DNA of 64,000 nt from contig JAKATG010000002.1 in assembly GCA_021828105.1 (NCBI GenBank), positions 389,194 to 453,193 of the forward strand, in the 5' to 3' direction. Position 1 is the first letter of the stretch; every line of letters begins with the position of its first letter. Below the pieces are notes generated by a model. The model was not told where the DNA came from, ran no database searches, and worked only from the letters and a program-made list of their open reading frames with translations. Shown one piece after another: positions 1 to 7,623 of the stretch. The stretch is from Taklimakanibacter sp021828105 (GTDB lineage Bacteria; Pseudomonadota; Alphaproteobacteria; Rhizobiales; Aestuariivirgaceae). The position numbers and the translations under genes were made by a program.

Positions 1-489
1 CGGCGTCTGGATGACGGTGCCCATGTGATGGTGATAGACGAGCTGGAAGCCCTCTTTCCGCAGAAGCTCGGCGAGCTTCGTCAGGCGCTCGGTGAAGCGC
101 TTCCATTCGGCTTCCGTCATCTTCGGACGAGTCGAGAGCGGCTTCGACTTGTCGCCATGGATCGTGCGGGTGCATTCGGCGACGATGAACACGTTCGTGC
201 CCATGTCCTTGAGCAGCTTGCGGTGATGGGCGGCCTCGGCGAACTCGGTCTCGGCATCGCGCTCGATCAGGAAGATCGAATGCCAGCCGCCGATCAGCGC
301 ATGGCCGTATTTGTCGAGGATCGGGCGCAGTTTCGCCGCCTCGCGCGGAAATTTGTTGCCGAGCTCCATGCCGACGAAGCCTGCGGCTTTCGCCTCGCTC
401 AAGCACTGCTCGAGCGGGATCCAGCCGCCGATCTCCTGCATGTCGTCATTCGACCAGCCGATCGGATTGGCGCCGATACGGATTGCCAT
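1..489 (-). CDS. iolE: myo-inosose-2 dehydratase IolE (5' part only; 3' end outside window)
   Basis: IolE dehydrates 2-keto-myo-inositol (scyllo-inosose) to 3D-(3,5/4)-trihydroxycyclohexane-1,2-dione, the second step of inositol breakdown in the cytoplasm. The reverse strand encodes 163 residues without a stop, beginning MAIRIGANPIGWSNDDMQEI, the typical N-terminus of the family. Further in are GMELGNKFPRE and a histidine-rich LVYHHHMGT stretch typical of sugar-isomerase-like TIM barrels. The start at 489 has a GAAGGAG ribosome site at 499-505, nine bases upstream. It follows iolD by 17 bases in the same direction, so it is the third gene of an iolC-iolD-iolE operon. About half of the expected ~300 residues are beyond the left edge. 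Confidence 0.93.
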   Translation of the reverse strand, partial: MAIRIGANPIGWSNDDMQEIGGWIPLEQCLSEAKAAGFVGMELGNKFPREAAKLRPILDKYGHALIGGWHSIFLIERDAETEFAEAAHHRKLLKDMGTNVFIVAECTRTIHGDKSKPLSTRPKMTEAEWKRFTERLTKLAELLRKEGFQLVYHHHMGTVIQTP

Positions 490-506
490 AGTGTCTATCT
501 CCTTCG

Positions 507-2354
507 TTAATCGCCTACGCGCTGCTGCTTGAGCGCCGTCTCATATTTCTTCCGCGCCGCTTCCACTTCCTTGCGGGCCGAGACTTCCGGCACTGCGACA
601 TCCCACCAATGGCCGCCAGCCTCGGTCGAGATCCAGGGGTCTGTGTCGATGACGATGACGCTGGTGCGAGGTGTGGACTTCGTCTTCTTGAGCTCGGTCG
701 CGAGATCGGCAAGCGAGCTCACCTTGATGGCGATGGCGCCAAGGCTCCTGGCATGCGCGGCGAAATCGATCTCGGGCAAGCTCTCATGCACCGTGTCGGT
801 GAAGAGATTGTTGAAGCGCGCCCCGCCGGTCGCCTTCTGCAGCCTGGTGATGCAGCCATAGCCGCGATTGTCGAGCAGCACGATGGTGAGCTTGACGCCC
901 ATCATCACCGAGGTGGCGAGCTCGGAATTGAGCATGAGATAGGAGCCGTCGCCCACCATCACCACGACCTCGCGATCGGGCTGCGCCAGCTTCATGCCGA
1001 TGCCGCCCGCGACCTCATAGCCCATGCAGGAGAAGCCATATTCGAGATGGTAGGAAGAGGGCGTGCTCGCCTGCCAGAGCTTGTGCAATTCGCCGGGTAG
1101 GCCGCCTGCGGCGCACAGCACCGATATGTCGCGGCCGAGCGCCCGCTGCACTGCGCCGATAACTTGCGCGTCGGAAGGAAGCGTATTGGCTGCCGCCGTC
1201 ACCGCATCGGCTTCCTTCATCCAGGCCTTGAAGCCGTCCGCGGCCGATTTCGTCCAGATCGACGGTGTCTTGTAACTGCCGAGATTGGCGGAGAGCTCCT
1301 CGAGGCCGACACGCGCATCGGCGATGAGCGGCAGAGCCTGATGCTTGGTCGCATCGAAGACCTGGGTGTTGAGGCCGATGATCGTCTTCCCCGGGTTCTT
1401 GAACAGCGCCCAGGAGCCGGTGGTGAAGTCCTGCAGGCGCGTGCCGACCGCCAGGATGACATCGGCCTCTTCCGCCAGATGATTGGCGGCCGATGTACCG
1501 GTGACGCCGACGGCGCCCATATTGAGCTTGTGCAGGAAGGGAAGCGAGGATTTGCCGGCCTGGGTCTCGGCCACCGGGATGCCGTGGCGCTCGGCGAAAC
1601 CGGCGAGCGTCGATGAGGCTTCCGAATAAAGGATGCCGCCGCCGGCGATGATCATCGGCTTCTTCGCCGCGCGCAGGGTGCTCACGGCGCGTGCAAGCTC
1701 ACTTTCATCGGGGCGGATGCGGCGCTGAGCCCAGATCTTCTCGGCGAAGAAGCTCGCCGGATAGTCATAGGCCTCGGCCTGCACGTCCTGGCAGAGCGCC
1801 AGGGTGACGGGGCCGCAATCGGCCGGATCGGTGAGAACCTCCATGGCGCGGCTCAAGGCCGGGATGAGCTGCTCGGGCCGCGCGATACGGTCGAAATAGC
1901 GCGACACGGGGCGGAAGCAGTCATTGGCGGAAGCCGTGCCGTCGCCGAAATTCTCGATCTGCTGCAAGACCGGATCGGGCTTGCGGTTGGCGAAGACGTC
2001 GCCCGGCAGGAACAGCACCGGCAGACGATCGACATGGGCGACGGCGGCCGCCGTCACCATATTGAGCGCGCCCGGGCCGATCGAGGTGGTGCAGGCCATC
2101 ATGCGCCGCCGGCGCGTCGCCTTGGCGTAGGCAATGGCGGTATGGGCCATGGCCTGCTCATTATGGGCGCGATAGGTCGGCAATTCGTCCTTCACGCCAT
2201 AGAGCGCCTCGCCCATGCCGGCGACATTGCCATGGCCGAAAATGGCCCAGACACCGGCGAAGACCGGCTGCTTGCGGCCGTCGATCACGGTCATCTGGCG
2301 GGTGAGGAACCGCGCCAAGGCCTGGGTCGTGGTGAGGCGGATCGTCTTGGTCAT
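507..2354 (-). CDS. iolD: 3D-(3,5/4)-trihydroxycyclohexane-1,2-dione hydrolase IolD (ThDP enzyme)
   Basis: IolD opens the ring of the trihydroxycyclohexane-dione made by IolE, giving 5-deoxy-glucuronate; it is a thiamine-diphosphate enzyme of the acetolactate-synthase fold. The 615-residue protein has the N-terminal ThDP glutamate in YRAHNEQAMAH (E66), a central Rossmann-like domain and the C-terminal ThDP/Mg motif GDGSYLMLNSE from residue 468. Length fits the family. I chose the ATG at 2354 (MTKTIRLTTTQ) over an in-frame ATG 18 bases upstream because it overlaps the iolC stop as ATGA, a translational coupling seen at many junctions in this window. It lies between iolC and iolE and should be expressed with them. 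Confidence 0.96.
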   Translation of the reverse strand: MTKTIRLTTTQALARFLTRQMTVIDGRKQPVFAGVWAIFGHGNVAGMGEALYGVKDELPTYRAHNEQAMAHTAIAYAKATRRRRMMACTTSIGPGALNMVTAAAVAHVDRLPVLFLPGDVFANRKPDPVLQQIENFGDGTASANDCFRPVSRYFDRIARPEQLIPALSRAMEVLTDPADCGPVTLALCQDVQAEAYDYPASFFAEKIWAQRRIRPDESELARAVSTLRAAKKPMIIAGGGILYSEASSTLAGFAERHGIPVAETQAGKSSLPFLHKLNMGAVGVTGTSAANHLAEEADVILAVGTRLQDFTTGSWALFKNPGKTIIGLNTQVFDATKHQALPLIADARVGLEELSANLGSYKTPSIWTKSAADGFKAWMKEADAVTAAANTLPSDAQVIGAVQRALGRDISVLCAAGGLPGELHKLWQASTPSSYHLEYGFSCMGYEVAGGIGMKLAQPDREVVVMVGDGSYLMLNSELATSVMMGVKLTIVLLDNRGYGCITRLQKATGGARFNNLFTDTVHESLPEIDFAAHARSLGAIAIKVSSLADLATELKKTKSTPRTSVIVIDTDPWISTEAGGHWWDVAVPEVSARKEVEAARKKYETALKQQRVGD

Positions 2355-4246
2355 GAATGCGTCCTCTTCCATAATTGGACGAGCTTGCCGAAACGCCGAG
2401 CCATGGCGGCAACGGCGTCGTCGTCCTTCATTTGACCTGAGAGCCAGTCTTTCGCCACATCATTGAAGATCGTGCGGCCAATGGCAAATCCCTTCACATG
2501 CGCCTGGCCTTCCGCGACGGCGAAGGCCGTGGCGAGCTCGGCCTCCGGCGCCTCGAGCCCCAGGAGTACGATGCCGCGGCAATAGGGATCGTTGCGGTCG
2601 ATCACCGCGCCGATGTTTTGCCAGGCCGCGGCCGAGGCCTGCGGCTCGAGCTTCCACCAGTCGGGCTTGATGCCCAGCGCATACAGCTCGGCCAGTGCCC
2701 GGGCAATAGTGTCGTCCTGCACGGGCCCATGCTTGCCGGCGATGATCTCGACCAGCAATTCGCGGCCGATGCCGCGCGTCGCCTCGAAGAGCGTGCGCAG
2801 CTTCCGCGCCTGCTCGTCCTTCAACGCCTTGTCGTCATCGGGATGATAGAAAGCGAGGCACTTGATCGTGTGGCCCACCGGCCATTCGACGAGACGCGAT
2901 CCGACATCCTGGGTGAATTCGAAGCGCAGAGGCCTCGAGCCCGGCTCTTCCAGCGGCCGGGCGATCCAGAAATTGTGCTTTGCCGCATCGAACATCGCCT
3001 CGCGGCCATAGGTGTCGTCGAGCAGCATGCCGAAGCCCGGCTTGCCCTGTGCGACATCGGCCGTCGCCTTGACGGCCAGGCGCTTGAAATCGGCGATGCG
3101 CCGGCGCGGCACGCCGAGCTTGTCGGCCATGTCCTCGAGCTGCTTCCTGTGATCGATCGCAAGGGCCAGCAGGCTTTCCGGTTGCGGGCGCCGCGTCGTC
3201 GCCCAATGGACATGGTTGATCGCCTCGTCGCGGCGCAACGCCCTGTGCCGGCTTCCGTGCTTCAGGAAGAACTGCAATTCCTCCCAGGTCGGGATCTCGG
3301 GCGAGCAAAGTAGGCGTGACACGGCGAAGGCGCCGCAGGCATTGGCCCAGGTCGCCGCGGTCGCATAGTCCTCCCCCTTGAGCCAGCCGCGCAGGAAGCC
3401 CGACATGAAGCTGTCGCCGGCACCCAGCACATTATAGACCTCGATCGGAAAGCCCTGGCCGACAATGCCGTCCTCGATGCGCGAAGGGATGGCATCCGGG
3501 AATACGACGCAGCCCATGGGTCCGCGCTTCAGGACGATGGCCGCCTTGGAGATGGAGCGGATCTTGCGCAAGGCGCCGAGCGTGTCTTCCGCGCCGCCGG
3601 CAATATGCACTTCCTCCTCGGTGCCGACGATGAGATCGCAATCGGCGAGGATCGCCTGCAAGCTTTCCGACACCTTGTCCGACTTGATGTAGCGCTCCTC
3701 GCCCGCGGCATGGCCGGCGAGGCCCCAGAGATTGGGCCGGTAGTCGATATCGAGAATGATGCGGGCGCCCTTCGCCTTGGCGATCGCCATCGCCTTCCTC
3801 TGGGCGGCATGATTATTGGCCCGCGCAAAATGCGTGCCGGTGACGAGGACGGCACGGCTCGAGCGGATGAAGTCGGGATCGATGTCGTCCTCGCTGAGCG
3901 CGCTGTCGGCGCAGTTCTCGCGATAGAAGATGAGCGGGAAGGTCTTGTCGTTCTCGACCGAGAGCAAAACGAGCGAGGTCAGCCGCTCCTTGTCGGTGAC
4001 GATGCCCTTAAGCGAGACGCCCTCGCGGGCCATCTGCTCCTTGATGTAACGGCCCATCTGCTCATCGCCGACACGGGTGATGAGGCCCGATTTGAGTCCG
4101 AGACGCGCCGTGCCGATGGCGATATTGGAGGGACAGCCGCCCACCGACTTGGCGAAAGACGCGATGTCCTCGAGTCTCGAGCCGATCTCTCGCCCATAGA
4201 GATCGACGGAAGACCGGCCGATCGTGATGACGTCAAGTTCCGCCAT
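2351..4246 (-). CDS. iolC: bifunctional 5-dehydro-2-deoxygluconokinase IolC with C-terminal DUF2090 (aldolase-like) domain
   Basis: The first half is a PfkB/ribokinase-type kinase that phosphorylates 2-deoxy-5-keto-gluconate; the anion-hole and catalytic motif NVLGAGDSF sits at residues 274-282. From about residue 335 to 631 a second domain follows that matches DUF2090, a TIM-barrel family related to tagatose-bisphosphate-type aldolases. From established annotation of such fusions, this part probably cleaves the phosphorylated product (the IolJ step). The fusion is known in alphaproteobacteria, but the aldolase activity here is inference. It is the first gene of the minus-strand iol operon, with a GGGAGG ribosome site just upstream of the ATG at 4246, and it diverges from iolG across 110 bases. 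Confidence 0.95.
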   Translation of the reverse strand: MAELDVITIGRSSVDLYGREIGSRLEDIASFAKSVGGCPSNIAIGTARLGLKSGLITRVGDEQMGRYIKEQMAREGVSLKGIVTDKERLTSLVLLSVENDKTFPLIFYRENCADSALSEDDIDPDFIRSSRAVLVTGTHFARANNHAAQRKAMAIAKAKGARIILDIDYRPNLWGLAGHAAGEERYIKSDKVSESLQAILADCDLIVGTEEEVHIAGGAEDTLGALRKIRSISKAAIVLKRGPMGCVVFPDAIPSRIEDGIVGQGFPIEVYNVLGAGDSFMSGFLRGWLKGEDYATAATWANACGAFAVSRLLCSPEIPTWEELQFFLKHGSRHRALRRDEAINHVHWATTRRPQPESLLALAIDHRKQLEDMADKLGVPRRRIADFKRLAVKATADVAQGKPGFGMLLDDTYGREAMFDAAKHNFWIARPLEEPGSRPLRFEFTQDVGSRLVEWPVGHTIKCLAFYHPDDDKALKDEQARKLRTLFEATRGIGRELLVEIIAGKHGPVQDDTIARALAELYALGIKPDWWKLEPQASAAAWQNIGAVIDRNDPYCRGIVLLGLEAPEAELATAFAVAEGQAHVKGFAIGRTIFNDVAKDWLSGQMKDDDAVAAMARRFGKLVQLWKRTHS

Positions 4247-4356
4247 GGGCCTCCCAATTGAGTTCGCTCTTATGTACCTATGTACGCTTGACGATATGAA
4301 ACAATAATTCTATTCAATCGTCAATTCAGAATATTTGTTCCGTTTTGGGAGGCCGC
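4247..4356. promoter_or_regulatory. divergent iolC / iolG promoter region with candidate IolR operator
   Basis: This 110-base AT-rich spacer separates iolC (minus) from iolG (plus). It holds the imperfect dyad AGAATATTTGTTCC at 4328-4341, which fits the GGAA-N6-TTCC type of site reported for rhizobial IolR and is almost the reverse complement of a site beside iolR (6753-6766). A possible plus-strand promoter is TTGACG at 4288-4293, with a weak -10 (TATTCA) 17 bases downstream; the dyad would then lie just downstream of the start point, a position suited to repression. An eight-base direct repeat TATGTAC(C/G) lies at 4271-4286. The ribosome site GGGAGG at 4347-4352 serves iolG. Promoter boxes are low-confidence; the dyad is plainly visible. 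Confidence 0.5.
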
Positions 4357-5349
4357 ATGATCAGCTTCGGAATTCTGGGTGCCGGACGTATCGGCAAGGT
4401 TCATGGCGCCACCTTGGCCGGTTCCGGCCGGGCCAAGGTCGCCTATGTCGCCGATGCCGACGGCAGGGCCGCGGATACGCTCGCCAAATCGGTCGGCGCC
4501 AAGGTCGCCTCGGTCGAGGAGGTCATCAAGGCCAAGGACACGGATGCGATCCTGATCGCGACCCCGACCGACACCCATGCCGATCTCATCGAACAGGCGG
4601 CGAGGGCCGGCAAGATGATCCTGTGCGAGAAGCCGGTGTCGCTGTCGGTCGAGCGGATCGAGAAGTGTCTGGCCGCGGTCGAGAAGGCGAAAGTGCCGCT
4701 GATGATCGGCTTCCATCGCCGCTACGATCCCAATTTCGCCAATCTCGAGAAGCGCCTGCGCAAAGGCGAGGCGGGCGATGTCGAGATCGTCACCATCACC
4801 TGCCGCGATCCCTCACCGCCGCCCGTCGCCTATATCGAGCGCTCGGGCGGGCTCTATCGCGACATGATGATCCACGACTTCGACATGTCGCGTTTCCTCC
4901 TGGGCGGCGAAGCGATCGAGACCGTCCATGCGCTGGGCGGCAACCTGGTCGATCCCGATATCGGCAAGGCGGGCGACGTCGACACGGCGGCCGTCCACAT
5001 GCAGACGAAGCGCGGCGCCATGGTGATCATCACCAATTCCAGGCGCGCCACTTATGGCCATGACCAGCGCATCGAAGTGCATGGCAGCAAGGCGATGCTC
5101 AGGGCCGGCAATGTCCATCTGACGACGGTCGAATGCGCCGATGCGCAAGGTTTTACGCAAGACCTCATCCCCTTCTCCTTCATCGAGCGCTATACGCAAG
5201 CCTATCGCCTCGAAGTGCTGGCCTTCCTCGATGCGATGGGCAAGGGCAAGGCGCCGAGCGCCTCCGGTCATGACGGGCTCGAGGCCCAGAAGCTCGCGGA
5301 AGCGGCGACCGAAAGCTGGAAGACCGGCAAGCCGGTGAAGGTGAAGTGA
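4357..5349 (+). CDS. iolG: inositol 2-dehydrogenase IolG (Gfo/Idh/MocA family)
   Basis: IolG oxidises myo-inositol to scyllo-inosose with NAD, the first step of the pathway. The 330-residue product has the N-terminal Rossmann motif GILGAGRIG (5-13), the conserved EKP at 91-93 and the catalytic pair D169 and H173 in RDMMIHDFD, all as in characterised inositol dehydrogenases. I chose the ATG at 4357 because GGGAGG lies at the right distance; an upstream TTG at 4345 would overlap that site. It is transcribed divergently from iolC and no gene follows in the same direction, so it is probably monocistronic. Confidence 0.93.
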   Translation: MISFGILGAGRIGKVHGATLAGSGRAKVAYVADADGRAADTLAKSVGAKVASVEEVIKAKDTDAILIATPTDTHADLIEQAARAGKMILCEKPVSLSVERIEKCLAAVEKAKVPLMIGFHRRYDPNFANLEKRLRKGEAGDVEIVTITCRDPSPPPVAYIERSGGLYRDMMIHDFDMSRFLLGGEAIETVHALGGNLVDPDIGKAGDVDTAAVHMQTKRGAMVIITNSRRATYGHDQRIEVHGSKAMLRAGNVHLTTVECADAQGFTQDLIPFSFIERYTQAYRLEVLAFLDAMGKGKAPSASGHDGLEAQKLAEAATESWKTGKPVKVK

Positions 5350-5356
5350 CGACCGG

Positions 5357-5390
5357 AATCAGGGATTATCAGGGATTATCAGGGAATTTT
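5357..5390. repeat. three tandem copies of a TCAGGGATTA-type decamer
   Basis: The unit TCAGGGATTA occurs at 5359-5368 and 5369-5378, with a diverged third copy at 5379-5388, directly after the iolG stop codon. A related pair (ATACAGGGAAG/A, 11-base period) is at 60568-60589 upstream of tRNA-Ser. The near-helical period is suggestive, but the role is unknown. Confidence 0.6.
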
Positions 5391-5586
5391 TACAAAAAAG
5401 AATCCGACCTCAGGCATATCAAGAGGTTAGGGTCCGAATAGGAATTTGGAGCAGGGAATTGTCAAATAGCGACGATTGCCGTTTGCCGGAATGACCGCAA
5501 CTGCGGGCACATCTTCATAGCCTGAGATTTCCCAAATCGCACGGCTTGGCCCGCGATTACAAGAGCGATGAAATCTTACCTGTTTT

Positions 5587-5636
5587 CCCCTTCTCCCGCT
5601 TGCGGGAGAAGGTGGCCGAAGGCCGGATGAGGGTGT
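5587..5636 (+). repeat. REP-like palindromic element, left arm of an inverted pair
   Basis: The element begins with the hairpin CTTCTCCCGC-TT-GCGGGAGAAG and continues with GGTGGCCGAAGGCCGGATGA and GGGTGT. It is an inverted copy of the element at 5814-5866 and a relative of the pair at 13486-13545 and 13583-13644. Such elements are abundant between genes in alphaproteobacteria. The 180 bases between this copy and its partner hold a DUF559 remnant. Confidence 0.8.
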
Positions 5637-5648
5637 CTCTTTGATGCG

Positions 5649-5810
5649 ATGATCACGCGGAACATTAAGCCGAAACATCTCGACCAGGCTCGTTGGCTGC
5701 GGCGCAACCAGGTGCCGACGGAAGTCCGACTAGAGTCAGGACATCATCGTTTCGATGATGTGACGAACATGATCCTCTTGGCGTTTGCCGATAGACTGCC
5801 GCAAGATTGA
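5649..5810 (+). pseudogene. internally deleted DUF559 (endonuclease-like) remnant, 53 codons
   Basis: An open frame from the ATG at 5649 to the TGA at 5808 reads MITRNIKPKHLDQARWLRRN and then QVPTEVRLESGHHRFDDVTN and MILLAFADRLPQD. The first part resembles the start of DUF559 proteins (typically ARxLRRNxTxAExxLW). The last part resembles their C-terminus (typically RFxxxxVLxNxxGVLxxI). The conserved middle, which carries the presumed vsr/restriction-endonuclease-like catalytic core, is missing, so the frame looks like an in-frame deletion derivative. It sits exactly between two inverted REP-like elements. I assign DUF559 by remembered family pattern only, and expression is doubtful. Confidence 0.5.
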
Positions 5811-5813
5811 CCA

Positions 5814-5866
5814 ACACCCTCATCCGCCCTTCGGGCACCTTCTCCCGCGAGCGGGAGAAGGGGAAG
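5814..5866 (-). repeat. REP-like palindromic element, right arm of the inverted pair
   Basis: It reads ACACCCTCATCCGCCCTTCG followed by GGCACCTTCTCCCGCGAGCG and GGAGAAGGGGAA, the reverse complement, with small changes, of the element at 5587-5636. It ends 13 bases before the iolR stop codon, so it may also act as a 3' hairpin for iolR, which is read towards it. Confidence 0.8.
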
Positions 5867-5879
5867 TTCGGGCAGGTGT

Positions 5880-6710
5880 CTAACTTCCCCTTTTCTCCGC
5901 CACGGCGACGGTCAGCGTCATGGCGAGGGCCAGCGTGGCGGCGAGCGAGCGGAAGCCTTCGAAATTCGCTTCTGCCACCTCGAACCAGATCTCGGCATCG
6001 CGCGCCAAGGGCGAGAAGGCGCTGTCGGTGATGGCAATCACCGGCACATGGGCGCGAACAGCTTGGCTGACCAAGGTAACGGTCTCGCTGGCATAGGGGG
6101 TGAAGCTCACTGCGAGCACGGCGTCCTTGGGGGTCGCGAAAGCGATGTCGTTGGAAGCGAGGCCGCCCAGCCCGTCGACCAGCACATGGCGTAGCCCGAG
6201 CTTGCCGAAGGCATAGGCCATATAAGACGAGATCGGGAAGGAGCGCCTGAGGCCGATGATGTAGATCGTCTGGGCGCCGGCGAGCCGCGCCACCGCCTTG
6301 TCGAGCGTCTTGGCCTCGATCTTGCCGGAAAGATCGGCGATCGACTTCTGCGCCGCCTCCGAAAAGCCTTCGAAGAGGATATGCGCCTTCGAGGCCGATT
6401 TCGCATGCTCGCGCAATTGCGCGATGCGCTCCTCGTAATTCGGCACCCGGTCGCGCAGGCGTGCACGAAAAATCTCCTGCAGCTCGGAAAAGCCCTGATA
6501 GCCCATGGCCTGGGAAAAGCGGATGAGCGAGGAGGGTTGGACCTCGGCCTGCTCGGCAATCGACGCCACCGTGCCGAAGGCGATATCGTCGGGGTGCTCG
6601 AGGGCGAAGGCCGCGATCTGGCTCAGGCGCTTGGGCAAGGTCTTGCCGCGCTCGATGATCAGCGCCTTGAGCGTCGCGAAATCCTTGGGAGCGGTCTCGG
6701 TCGTCGCCAT
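5880..6710 (-). CDS. iolR: RpiR-family transcriptional regulator, probable inositol repressor IolR
   Basis: The 276-residue protein has an N-terminal RpiR helix-turn-helix domain (roughly residues 10-85, including SSLIRFSQAMGYQGFSELQ) and a C-terminal SIS sugar-phosphate-binding domain (from about residue 120; IYIIGLRRSFPISSYMAY). RpiR regulators respond to phosphorylated sugars. In rhizobia the inositol regulator IolR belongs to this family. Its position between iolG and a divergent sugar importer, with matching dyads in both promoters, makes the same role likely here. I chose the ATG at 6710 (MATTETAPKDF); no clear ribosome site is visible, and a TTG 12 bases upstream is also possible. Confidence 0.85.
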   Translation of the reverse strand: MATTETAPKDFATLKALIIERGKTLPKRLSQIAAFALEHPDDIAFGTVASIAEQAEVQPSSLIRFSQAMGYQGFSELQEIFRARLRDRVPNYEERIAQLREHAKSASKAHILFEGFSEAAQKSIADLSGKIEAKTLDKAVARLAGAQTIYIIGLRRSFPISSYMAYAFGKLGLRHVLVDGLGGLASNDIAFATPKDAVLAVSFTPYASETVTLVSQAVRAHVPVIAITDSAFSPLARDAEIWFEVAEANFEGFRSLAATLALAMTLTVAVAEKRGS

Positions 6711-6837
6711 GGCCCATGACAACAGAAGGGCTTGACGGCGTCAAGCAAAAATGGAATAAATGTTCTAATAACAAAAATAATCACCAGAATATTCTATTTT
6801 GGACCGGCTTCCAGGTCCTGAAAGGGAGGATGGACGG
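6711..6837. promoter_or_regulatory. divergent iolR / ABC importer promoter region with candidate IolR operator
   Basis: A perfect dyad CTTGAC-GGC-GTCAAG lies at 6731-6745 and offers TTGACG-like -35 boxes on both strands. At 6753-6766 is GGAATAAATGTTCT, which fits GGAA-N6-TTCC with one change; its reverse complement differs from the iolG site at 4328-4341 at only two of 14 positions. A further 10-base palindrome AGAATATTCT is at 6786-6795. The importer's ribosome site GGGAGGA is at 6825-6830. These features suggest IolR controls both itself and the importer. Confidence 0.55.
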
Positions 6838-7623
6838 GTGACCACCACCGAAACCCCGCTGCTCGAAGCCAAGGGCGTCACGAAATATTTCGGTGCCATC
6901 ACGGCGCTGCGCAATGTGAACTTCCATGTGAACTCCGGTGAAGCGCTCGGCGTCGTCGGCGACAATGGCGCCGGCAAATCCACCCTCATGAAGATCCTTT
7001 CCGGCCTCTATCAGCCGAGCGAGGGCCAGCTCATCTTCGAAGGCCGCCCCGTCCATTTCTCGAGCCCGCGCACGGCGCGCAATATCGGCATCGAGATGGT
7101 CTATCAGGACTTCGCGCTGGCCGGGAATCTGCCGATCTACGAGAATATCTATCTCGGCCGCGAGCCCGGCGCGCGTGTCGCCGGCCTCACCGTCATCGAC
7201 AAGGCCAGGGAGCGCGAGATGGCGCAGGCCCATCTCGACAAGCTCAAGATCCATGTGAAGAGCGTCGACCAGCCAGTCGAGGAGCTTTCCGGCGGCCAGC
7301 GCCAGGCGGTCGCCATCGCGCGCGCCACAGCTTTCGACGCCAAGGTCGTCATCATGGACGAGCCGACGGCGGCGCTCGCCATCAAGGAAGTCGGCAAGGT
7401 GCTCGACCTCATCAAGTCGCTTAAGGAGCATGGCGTCGCGGTCATCATGATCTCGCACCGCATGGACGACATCTTCTATGCCTGCGACCGGGTGATGGCG
7501 CTTTTCCACGGCGCCAATTTCGCCGATTCGCCGCTCGAGAAGACCAACCGCAACGAGGTCATCGGCTGGATCATGGGGACCAAGGGTCATACCGCTGAGC
7601 TCGCGCATGACCGGGTGCATTGA
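6838..7623 (+). CDS. sugar ABC importer ATPase, single domain (FrcA-like), probable inositol uptake
   Basis: A 261-residue ABC ATPase with Walker A GDNGAGKST, signature LSGGQRQ and Walker B VVIMDEPTAAL, in a carbohydrate-uptake subtype marked by MVYQDFALAGNLPIYENIYL. It has one nucleotide-binding domain, like FrcA of rhizobial fructose importers, unlike the tandem-domain RbsA/IatA type. The start is a GTG at 6838 with GGGAGGA seven bases upstream; an ATG at 6830 leads straight into a stop. The stop overlaps the permease start (TGATG). Divergence from iolR and nearby iol genes point to inositol or another cyclitol as substrate, which is inference. Confidence 0.88.
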   Translation: MTTTETPLLEAKGVTKYFGAITALRNVNFHVNSGEALGVVGDNGAGKSTLMKILSGLYQPSEGQLIFEGRPVHFSSPRTARNIGIEMVYQDFALAGNLPIYENIYLGREPGARVAGLTVIDKAREREMAQAHLDKLKIHVKSVDQPVEELSGGQRQAVAIARATAFDAKVVIMDEPTAALAIKEVGKVLDLIKSLKEHGVAVIMISHRMDDIFYACDRVMALFHGANFADSPLEKTNRNEVIGWIMGTKGHTAELAHDRVH

